Assembly: GCA_019307545.1 (NCBI GenBank)
Contig: JAFDJI010000244.1
Location: 1-6,144, forward strand
DNA: 6,144 bases
From: Deltaproteobacteria bacterium
GTDB lineage: Bacteria > Myxococcota_A > UBA796 > GCA-2862545
Direction of reading: 5' to 3'
The position numbers and the translations under genes were made by a program. The notes below the pieces were generated by a model, which was not told where the DNA came from, ran no database searches, and saw only the letters and a list, made by a program, of their open reading frames with translations. The first letter of the stretch is position 1. The number at the start of each line of letters is the position of its first letter. Shown piece by piece: positions 1 to 5,246 of the stretch.

Positions 1-1
1 T

Positions 2-3000
2 CCAGCATCTGCGCAGAACGCGCCACCGGTGCTGGCGTCCCTGTCCATCGGGCCTGACCGGCCGGGGGCCGGTGACACCCTGAGGTGCTCCGCAAATGAC
101 GTCTCCGACCCGGACGGGGACCCGGTTTCGGTGACCTACCGCTGGCAGGTGAACGGCACCTTCGTGGCGTTGGAGGGGGATGCGCTTCCCCCGACCGCCT
201 TCCGACGTGGCGACCAGGTGGCATGTGAGGGCACTCCGAGCGATGGGACCGTTGATGGCGAACCGGTGCTCTCGGCCACCGTCGCCATCCTCAACCAGGT
301 TCCAGTGCTCGCCGGGGCACGGGTGGAGCCCGCGGAGCCCATGGGCGGAACGGACGTGAACTGCATCCCGGGAGCTGCCACGGACGCCGACGGCGACCCG
401 GTGTCCTTCCGCTACGCGTGGACGGTGAACGGCCAAGACGTCGGGGTGAGCGGTGGCACGCTGGAGGGCGAGGGGCTCGAGAAGGGTGACCAGGTCGAGT
501 GCATGGTCACGCCCGAAGATGGGCAGGACCTGGGCAAGGCGGTCCGCTCGGGGGAGGTCGAGATCGGCAACACCCCCCCCACAGCGGAGGCGCCCACCCT
601 GGGACCGGCAGAGGCCACCACCGACACCACCCTGGTCTGCGCCCCGAATGTCACCTCCGATCCGGACGGCGATCTCATCGAGGTTCGGTACCTGTGGAAG
701 GTGGGCGGCATGGAGCGGCCGGGATCGGACGATCACCTCGCCGGTGACCAGTTCCGCCGCGGTGACACCGTGGTGTGCGCGGTGGTGGTCAGCGACGGGT
801 CGGCGTCGGTGACGGCCGAGAGCGCATCCATCGAGATCGCCAACTCTCCTCCCGTGGTGGGGCAGGCACGCATCGATCCCGAATCGCCCCAGACCGAGCA
901 CACCCTCACCTGCATTCCGGACGAGGTCATCGACCCGGACGACGACGAGGTCTCCATCGCCTACGCCTGGATGGTGGATGGGCGCACGGTAGAGTCGGAC
1001 GGAGCGACCCTTTCCGCGTCCGCGACCCTGGCCGACCAGAGGGTGGCCTGCTCGGTGACGCCGAGCGATGGGGACCTGGCGGGGAGTCCCGTACACAGCG
1101 AGGCCGTGGTGATCGGGAACACGCCCCCGGTCCTGGTTGGTGTGACGCTGTCCCCCGTGGCGCCCACCGTCGTCGACACCCTGGTCTGCGAGCATGGGGA
1201 CGCCACCGACGCAGACGGTGACGCGGTGACCTTCCGATACCGTTGGACCGTCTCGAAAGAGACCGCAAACGCCTCAAAAAGGGAGCTTCGTGCCCCAACA
1301 TTCCGCCGTGGCGATGTCGTCCGGTGTGCGGTGTCTCCCTCCGATGGGCGCGCGAGTGGGGCGGAGGTGGGGTCGGCCGAGGTCACCGTGCGCAATAGCC
1401 TGCCGGTGCTGACTGGTGCGCGGATCGAGCCGGCCATCGCCTATGCCGATACCGCCCTCGCCTGCATGGCGGATGGCGCCGAGGACCCCGATGGGGACGA
1501 GGTGGAGGTCCGTTTCGCGTGGACGGTGGACGATGCCCCGGTCGGCACCTCCGCGACCCTGGCGCCGGGGTCCTTCCGAAAGGGTCAGGAGGTCCGATGC
1601 ACCGCCTCCCCCTTCGACGGCACCGACGACGGAGCGCCCGTCTCGGTCGCGGTCGTGGTCCGAAACCGGCCACCGGTGGTCCAATCGGTGGAGGTGGCGC
1701 CGGAGGAGGTGTACACCAACGACACGATCACCGCATCCGCGTCCGCCCACGACGCCGACGGGGACCCGGTCACCTTCACCTGGCGGTGGTCGGTCAGGGG
1801 TCGGAACGTGGAGGTCGACGACAACGCGCTCGACGGCACCCTGGCCTTTGGGCGCGGGGATCGGGTGCAGGTCACCGCCTCGCCCCACGACGGGGAAGAG
1901 GTCGGAGATCCGATGGCCTCGGCCGTGGTACAGATCCGCAACTCGCGTCCCAGCGCACCGCAGATTGCCATCGACGACCCCAGGGGAGGCACGGCCGACC
2001 TGGTGTGCCGGGTGGTGGAGCCCGCGTCCGATCCGGACGGGAACCAGGTCCGTTACCGGTTCCAGTGGGTGGTGGAGGACGCTCCCTTCCCATCGGCGCG
2101 CACCACCGCCCTTCCGGGAGACACCGTTCCACGCGCGGCAATCGGTCTCGACCAGGACTGGACCTGCGTGGTGACCCCGCGAGACGATCTGGAGGAGGGC
2201 CCTTCCTCCGAACCGGACACGGTCACCATCGTCGAGGCCCTGGTGGGTTCGGGGAGCAGCCATGCCTGTGCCCTGCGGACCACTGGCGACCTGTTGTGTT
2301 GGGGAAACCGGGACTACGCCATGAACCGTCCCCCAAAGGAGGCCGCCCGGCAGCTGGCGGTCGGTGGCTGGCACAACTGCGCCATTCGCCAGGCGGACCG
2401 GGGGCTCATGTGCTGGGGACACGATGTCTACGGACAATCCCGGCCCCCCTCCGGAAGGTTCCGGCGCGTGACCGCCGGTGGGTGGCACAGCTGCGCCCTC
2501 GACATGGATTCGCACCTCACCTGTTGGGGCCAGGGAGCCGATGGCCGGACCGAGGCACCCCCCGGTGTCCATGCCGACGTCAGCGCCGGCTGGAACCACA
2601 CCTGCGCCCTCGATCCCGAGGGCGGGGTGATCTGCTGGGGGGACAATGAGCACGGGCAGTGCGACGCGCTCGAAGGCCGGTTCGTCCAGGTGAGCGCCGG
2701 CGAGTTCCATAGCTGCGCGCTCAACGAGGATGGAGAGATCCAGTGCTGGGGGAGCAATCGTGCTTCCGAGTTGGACGCCCCGCCCGGTCCGTTCGTCGCG
2801 GTCGAGGTTGGTGCTCGGTTCACCTGTGGACTGCGATCCGTGGGTGCCGTGGCGTGTTGGGGGATGGACAACTACGGGCAACTCGAGGTCCCGGACCGGG
2901 TGTTTCGCCGCATTGGGCGTGGTGTAAACAACATCTGTGGATGGACAGAGGAAGAAAGGCTGGAATGCTGGGGTCAGGACCAGTACGGACAATCTCGTCC

Positions 3001-3010
3001 TCCCCGCTGA
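2..3010 (+). CDS. Large Ig/PKD-like repeat protein with C-terminal RCC1-type propeller (5' end outside window)
   Basis: This is the C-terminal part (about 1002 residues) of a large extracytoplasmic repeat protein. The frame is open to the left edge, and the first GTG (position 29) falls inside the repeat-boundary motif N-A-P-P-V, so it is not a credible start; the real start and any signal peptide are upstream. Numbering residue 1 at position 29, residues 1-738 are eight Ig/PKD-like repeats with D-[PA]-D-G-D, Y-x-W-x-V and R-G-D-x-V-x-C motifs. Residues 739-993 are seven RCC1-like 37-residue units with H-x-C-A-L and C-W-G motifs. Cysteine pairs recur in nearly every repeat, which points to an oxidising location (periplasm, cell surface or secreted). 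Such proteins usually act in adhesion or binding; no catalytic motif is visible. The ligand is unknown. It reads in the same direction as the next gene, but a 111-bp gap with its own promoter candidate separates them. Confident on architecture, not on role. Confidence 0.9.
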   Translation, partial: PASAQNAPPVLASLSIGPDRPGAGDTLRCSANDVSDPDGDPVSVTYRWQVNGTFVALEGDALPPTAFRRGDQVACEGTPSDGTVDGEPVLSATVAILNQVPVLAGARVEPAEPMGGTDVNCIPGAATDADGDPVSFRYAWTVNGQDVGVSGGTLEGEGLEKGDQVECMVTPEDGQDLGKAVRSGEVEIGNTPPTAEAPTLGPAEATTDTTLVCAPNVTSDPDGDLIEVRYLWKVGGMERPGSDDHLAGDQFRRGDTVVCAVVVSDGSASVTAESASIEIANSPPVVGQARIDPESPQTEHTLTCIPDEVIDPDDDEVSIAYAWMVDGRTVESDGATLSASATLADQRVACSVTPSDGDLAGSPVHSEAVVIGNTPPVLVGVTLSPVAPTVVDTLVCEHGDATDADGDAVTFRYRWTVSKETANASKRELRAPTFRRGDVVRCAVSPSDGRASGAEVGSAEVTVRNSLPVLTGARIEPAIAYADTALACMADGAEDPDGDEVEVRFAWTVDDAPVGTSATLAPGSFRKGQEVRCTASPFDGTDDGAPVSVAVVVRNRPPVVQSVEVAPEEVYTNDTITASASAHDADGDPVTFTWRWSVRGRNVEVDDNALDGTLAFGRGDRVQVTASPHDGEEVGDPMASAVVQIRNSRPSAPQIAIDDPRGGTADLVCRVVEPASDPDGNQVRYRFQWVVEDAPFPSARTTALPGDTVPRAAIGLDQDWTCVVTPRDDLEEGPSSEPDTVTIVEALVGSGSSHACALRTTGDLLCWGNRDYAMNRPPKEAARQLAVGGWHNCAIRQADRGLMCWGHDVYGQSRPPSGRFRRVTAGGWHSCALDMDSHLTCWGQGADGRTEAPPGVHADVSAGWNHTCALDPEGGVICWGDNEHGQCDALEGRFVQVSAGEFHSCALNEDGEIQCWGSNRASELDAPPGPFVAVEVGARFTCGLRSVGAVACWGMDNYGQLEVPDRVFRRIGRGVNNICGWTEEERLECWGQDQYGQSRPPR
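29..2242 (+). repeat. Eight tandem Ig/PKD-like domain repeats (coding, ~91 residues each)
   Basis: Boundaries set at the N-x-P-P-V junction give units at 29-298, 299-574, 575-847, 848-1123, 1124-1399, 1400-1669, 1670-1945 and 1946-2242 (90, 92, 91, 92, 92, 90, 92 and 99 residues; the first unit starts slightly before 29). Each carries an acidic D-x-D-x-D/N motif: DPDGD or DADGD in six units, DPDDD in unit 4 and DPDGN in unit 8. This could bind calcium, as in related Ig/cadherin-like repeats (inference). Units 1-6 each have two cysteines 45-46 residues apart. Unit 7 has none. Unit 8 has a pair 53 apart. Unit 8 is the longest and most divergent, and its last strand runs straight into the propeller, so it looks like a capping or adaptor domain. 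The family could be PKD, cadherin-like or another Ig-like clan; I cannot separate these by eye. Confidence 0.88.
2243..3007 (+). repeat. Seven RCC1/BLIP-II-like 37-residue repeats (beta-propeller)
   Basis: Seven units share the pattern G-x-x-H-x-C-A-L, a short turn, L/V-x-C-W-G-x-(N/D)-x-x-G-Q and P-P-G-x-F-x-x-V. Using residue 1 at position 29, the first cysteines are at 747, 784, 822, 859, 896, 933 and 970, and the CWG cysteines at 757, 795, 832, 869, 906, 943 and 980. The period is 37 residues, shorter than the ~50 of eukaryotic RCC1, and seven units match the blade number of RCC1 and BLIP-II propellers. The last unit ends at Y-G-Q-S-R-P-P-R without its F-x-x-V strand. The segment T-I-V-E-A-L-V-G-S-G before unit 1 can supply that strand, as in propeller 'Velcro' closure. 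One extra cysteine (878) lies in unit 4. Units 2 and 7 share Y-G-Q-S-R-P-P. In known families this fold is a protein-binding platform. Confidence 0.88.
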
Positions 3011-3015
3011 CGGGG
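3002..3015 (+). terminator. Short GC hairpin spanning the stop codon of the repeat protein (weak terminator candidate)
   Basis: CCCCG at 3002-3006 pairs with CGGGG at 3011-3015, with loop CTGA containing the TGA stop codon. The five-pair stem is all G:C, but no T-tract follows, so it does not meet the usual intrinsic terminator pattern. It could be a pause or mRNA-end structure, or chance in a G+C-rich sequence. Confidence 0.25.
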
Positions 3016-3063
3016 CGGTCTGGGGTAGGGTGTCGCTGGGTGACTTTCACGGTGCTAATTCAC

Positions 3064-3093
3064 TTGCGGGCAGGCGAAAAACTTTCCTATAGT
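3064..3093 (+). promoter_or_regulatory. Candidate sigma70-type promoter for the zinc-ribbon/pseudokinase operon
   Basis: TTGCGG (3064-3069) and TATAGT (3088-3093) are separated by 18 bases and lie in the most A+T-rich part of the only intergenic gap. Transcription would start near position 3100, leaving a short leader of about 20 bases before the TTG start at 3122. The -10 matches the consensus TATAAT at five of six bases; the -35 matches TTGACA at three of six. The position supports independent transcription of the downstream pair. No transcript data are available. Confidence 0.5.
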
Positions 3094-3097
3094 AGGA
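3085..3097. promoter_or_regulatory. 13-bp palindrome overlapping the -10 box (possible operator)
   Basis: TCCTA (3085-3089), spacer TAG and TAGGA (3093-3097) form a perfect 5+3+5 inverted repeat. It covers the proposed -10 hexamer at 3088-3093, a position where a dimeric repressor would block RNA polymerase. It is short enough to occur by chance, and no second copy was seen in the window. Confidence 0.3.
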
Positions 3098-3103
3098 CAG
3101 CGT

Positions 3104-3115
3104 CCTCTCGGGAGG
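3104..3115 (+). promoter_or_regulatory. Shine-Dalgarno GGAGG for the TTG start, inside a small hairpin
   Basis: GGAGG at 3111-3115 sits six bases before TTG at 3122, and this decides the start. The in-frame ATG at 3149 is 33 bases from the same site and has no Shine-Dalgarno of its own. CCTC (3104-3107) can pair with GAGG (3112-3115) around a TCGG tetraloop, which would hide most of the ribosome site. The stem has only four pairs, so a regulatory role is speculative. Confidence 0.55.
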
Positions 3116-3121
3116 TCTTGC

Positions 3122-4165
3122 TTGGGCCGAAACGAAACTGCGTCACTGATGCGCGCTGTTTGTGAAGATTGTGAGCAAGAGGTAGACCGAGGGGCTGAAG
3201 TGTGCGCCTGTGGCGCGAAGCGGCCCGACGGCGGTTGGCCCTTGGTGACCGAGCTGCGCGTGTACTCCGGATCGGGCGGGGCTGCGGCGTCGGAGGACCC
3301 GCCGGAGGACCCCTCCACAGAGGAGGCGGGGCCGGCCACGCCCCCCGGCCCGGTGGACAAGGCGGCGTCGCCGGGCATGTCCGGGCTCTACCTGCGGCTC
3401 GGGCTGACCTTTGGGGTGTACTTCATGGTCACCGCCATGGTCGTGCTCGGCACCTGGTTCGCGATTGTCCGCCCCCTGTGGGTGCAGGAGACGGAGCGGC
3501 GAGTTGCGGTGCTCGTACCGGAGGTGGTAGCGGCTCCGGTTGTCACCCCGGTTCCGGCAGCGCCCGAGCCCGTCGCGGTGGCCGAGGTGGAGGAGGAGGA
3601 GACCGCTCCCGAGGAGTCCCCTCTCCCCTTGGACGAGGCGGAGCCGGAGCCAGAACCTGTGCGGGTTGCTGCGAGGCCCAGGCCCCGCCCCCGCCCGGCC
3701 CGTCCGGCGCCGGCCCCCGAACCGGTGGTGGCCGAGCCGGAGCCCGAACCGGTGGTGGCCGAGGTCGAAGAATTGGTTCCGGTGGTGGCCCGGCCCGCTC
3801 CGAAGCCCGAGCCAGAGGTCGCGGTCCCGACCACGGCGCGGAAACCGGTCGTCCCCATCGCGGCCGCCAGCCAGTCCGGCACCTACGTCGGCAGGGCACG
3901 GAACAGGCCCTTCACTCTACAGTTGGTCTTCCGACCGGGTGGCGTGCTGCAGGGCATTCTCCAAGTTGAGAGGAACGGCGAGGTCCTCGACATCGGGGCC
4001 GCCGGCAACTACACCATCGGCGCGAACGACGTGCTGACCATCGCCCTGGTGGAGACCGGAACGCCCGATCCCAGGGTCTACTCGGGGCGTGTCTCTGACG
4101 GGGCCGCCGAGGGTCGGGTGAGCGTGGGTGGACGCAACCGTGGGAGGTTCCGTGCCAAGCGTTAG
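3122..4165 (+). CDS. Single-pass membrane protein: N-terminal zinc ribbon, TonB-like Pro/Glu linker, C-terminal beta domain
   Basis: The 347-residue protein starts at TTG 3122, chosen for the GGAGG six bases upstream. Residues 14-30 form a small zinc ribbon (Cys14, Cys17, Cys28, Cys30) followed by R-P-D-G-G-W-P. Residues 48-85 are an Ala/Pro/Glu-rich spacer. Residues 89-117 are one hydrophobic transmembrane helix with a G-x-x-x-G motif (Gly94, Gly98). Residues 130-248 are a Pro/Glu/Val linker with E-P runs (174-179) and R-P runs (185-192), resembling the rigid periplasm-spanning linker of TonB. Residues 251-347 look like an all-beta domain with S-G-T-Y-x-G and Y-S-G-R-V-S-D-G signatures, ending in basic residues; I cannot name its family. 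Likely topology is zinc ribbon in the cytoplasm and beta domain in the periplasm, although positive charges flank both sides of the helix. It is the first gene of a two-gene operon whose second frame overlaps its end. The function is unknown; a sensor or tether is inference. Confidence 0.85.
   Translation: MGRNETASLMRAVCEDCEQEVDRGAEVCACGAKRPDGGWPLVTELRVYSGSGGAAASEDPPEDPSTEEAGPATPPGPVDKAASPGMSGLYLRLGLTFGVYFMVTAMVVLGTWFAIVRPLWVQETERRVAVLVPEVVAAPVVTPVPAAPEPVAVAEVEEEETAPEESPLPLDEAEPEPEPVRVAARPRPRPRPARPAPAPEPVVAEPEPEPVVAEVEELVPVVARPAPKPEPEVAVPTTARKPVVPIAAASQSGTYVGRARNRPFTLQLVFRPGGVLQGILQVERNGEVLDIGAAGNYTIGANDVLTIALVETGTPDPRVYSGRVSDGAAEGRVSVGGRNRGRFRAKR
3716..3769 (+). repeat. 27-bp in-frame tandem duplication in the Pro/Glu linker
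   Basis: Units 3716-3742 and 3743-3769 share their first 21 bases exactly and then diverge. They encode P-E-P-V-V-A-E-P-E and P-E-P-V-V-A-E-V-E. A degenerate third copy (P-V-V-A-R-P-A-P) follows. Nine codons are added per unit, so copy number would change linker length without shifting frame. Confidence 0.8.
4142..4147 (+). promoter_or_regulatory. Shine-Dalgarno GGGAGG inside the end of the zinc-ribbon gene
   Basis: GGGAGG ends four bases before GTG at 4152, which is close but workable. It favours GTG 4152 over GTG 4128 (upstream of the site) and over ATG 4179 (31 bases beyond it). The site lies within the last codons of the upstream gene, so translation of the pair is probably coupled. Confidence 0.5.
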
Positions 4166-5231
4166 AACGCGGACGGGGATGAAGACCCTGATCACGGGCG
4201 ACGTCATCGGCCGCTGGGTGGTGGACCACTGCATCAGCCCCGGGATCCCGCGGCTGTACATGGCGTACGAGTTCGACGACGAGAACACCAAGGCGCTCCT
4301 GACCACGTTGTCTCTGGAGGGAACCGAGCAGTTGCGCCGTGAGGCAAGCGTGCTGCGTGCGCTGGCCCATCCGGCCGTTCCGGAGCTGATCGACTTCGGG
4401 GTGAGCAACGAGCACGGGCTGGCCTGGATGGCCACCAAGGAGTTCGACGCCGAGACGCTCCAAGACCGCCTGTTGGCAGGTCCCATCCTCTGGAAGGAGG
4501 CCTGCGCGCTGTTCCACCAGCTTGCCAAGGGACTGCGACACGCGCACGAGCACAGCATCGTGCATCGGGACGTCTCTCCGGTGAAGATCCTGCTCGACCG
4601 CAAGGGGCACGCCCAGGTCGTCGGCTTCGAGGCCGCGATGGACGAGAGTGAGCTGAGCCAGCTTGCCGAGGTTCAAATGGGGCCGCTGGGCTACCTGGCA
4701 CCCGAGGTGATCACCAAGGGCCGCCGAGCGGGTCCACGCGCAGATCTGTACGCCCTGGGCGTGGTGCTCTACGAGGCGCTCACCGGTCGGCCGGCCTTCC
4801 CGGCTGCCCTGATGGATGGGCGCGCCGATCCATTGGAGCGGATGCTGGACTGGAAGGCCCGTTCCGAGCCGCTACGTCCCTCGGGGGACCTCCCGGACTG
4901 GCTCAAGAACCTGGTGGAAAAGGCCACCCATCCCGATCCCTCCGAGCGCCTCCCCGACATGGACGCCTTCGTGGGATGGCTGGATGCGGCCCGCGGGTTC
5001 TGGGAGCCCCTGGCCCGGCCCGAGCGCCCCGTCGAGGCGGATGTCGCGCCTCCACCCATCGTGATGGCGGCACCCAGCCTGGGCGCACCGGCCCATCCGC
5101 TACCCGATCCCGTTCCGGTCACCCGGGTCATGCCCCTGGCCTACTTCACCGCGGCCTCGCTGGGGGTGGCCCTGGGGGTGGTGTTCAGCATCGTGGTGAT
5201 CTTGGTGGTGGAGCTTCCCGCCCTGGGTTGA
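4152..5231 (+). CDS. Tail-anchored protein kinase-fold protein, predicted pseudokinase
   Basis: The 359-residue protein starts at GTG 4152 (alternatives GTG 4128, ATG 4179), overlapping the upstream gene by 14 bases. Residues 16 to about 283 have a Hanks-type Ser/Thr kinase fold: R-R-E-A helix C (Glu64), H-R-D (138-140), A-P-E (183-185), D-L-Y-A-L-G-V-V-L-Y-E (Asp198) and S-E-R-L (Arg266). The catalytic set is mostly gone. The glycine-rich loop (26-34) reads H-C-I-S-P-G-I-P-R. The V-A-x-K lysine position reads A-L-L-T. H-R-D-x-K-P-x-N is H-R-D-V-S-P-V-K. D-F-G is G-F-E (158-160). The catalytic-loop Asp140 remains. Residues 291-327 are a Pro-rich linker and about 330-354 a C-terminal transmembrane helix with G-x-x-x-G, ending a few residues later, so the kinase fold faces the cytoplasm. 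By analogy with known pseudokinases it probably binds a partner instead of phosphorylating; the zinc-ribbon protein is the obvious candidate (inference). Fold certain, lack of activity likely. Confidence 0.88.
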   Translation: MPSVRTRTGMKTLITGDVIGRWVVDHCISPGIPRLYMAYEFDDENTKALLTTLSLEGTEQLRREASVLRALAHPAVPELIDFGVSNEHGLAWMATKEFDAETLQDRLLAGPILWKEACALFHQLAKGLRHAHEHSIVHRDVSPVKILLDRKGHAQVVGFEAAMDESELSQLAEVQMGPLGYLAPEVITKGRRAGPRADLYALGVVLYEALTGRPAFPAALMDGRADPLERMLDWKARSEPLRPSGDLPDWLKNLVEKATHPDPSERLPDMDAFVGWLDAARGFWEPLARPERPVEADVAPPPIVMAAPSLGAPAHPLPDPVPVTRVMPLAYFTAASLGVALGVVFSIVVILVVELPALG

Positions 5232-5246
5232 CTCACTCCATCAACC
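5226..5246. repeat. 6-bp inverted repeat across the convergent stop codons
   Basis: GGTTGA (5226-5231) and TCAACC (5241-5246) are inverted around a nine-base loop and include both stop codons (TGA 5229-5231 plus; TGA 5235-5233 minus). With one base between the genes, any terminator must lie inside coding sequence. No T-tract accompanies it on either strand, so terminator function is doubtful. Confidence 0.25.

Noticed and set aside
29..31. GTG as the start of the repeat protein
   Set aside because: It is the Val of an N-A-P-P-V repeat-boundary motif and the frame continues to the window edge, so the gene starts upstream.
1274..2992. A 572-codon open frame on the minus strand
   Set aside because: It lies wholly opposite the strongly repetitive plus-strand gene, shows no domain, and is expected from G+C-rich codon bias, which removes stops from antisense frames.
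29..3007. DNA-level satellite or CRISPR-like array
   Set aside because: The periodicity is at protein level only; units share motifs but not near-identical DNA, and there are no short identical repeats with spacers.
3388..3882. Minus-strand frame rich in Gly, Ser, Thr and Ala
   Set aside because: It mirrors the repeated Pro/Glu/Val codons of the plus-strand linker and has no independent features.
3122..4165. Naming the zinc-ribbon protein as TonB
   Set aside because: Only the linker is TonB-like; the N-terminal zinc ribbon and C-terminal beta domain do not match TonB.
4152..5231. Calling the kinase-fold protein an active Ser/Thr kinase
   Set aside because: The glycine loop, ATP lysine, catalytic-loop Lys and Asn, and D-F-G Asp are all substituted.
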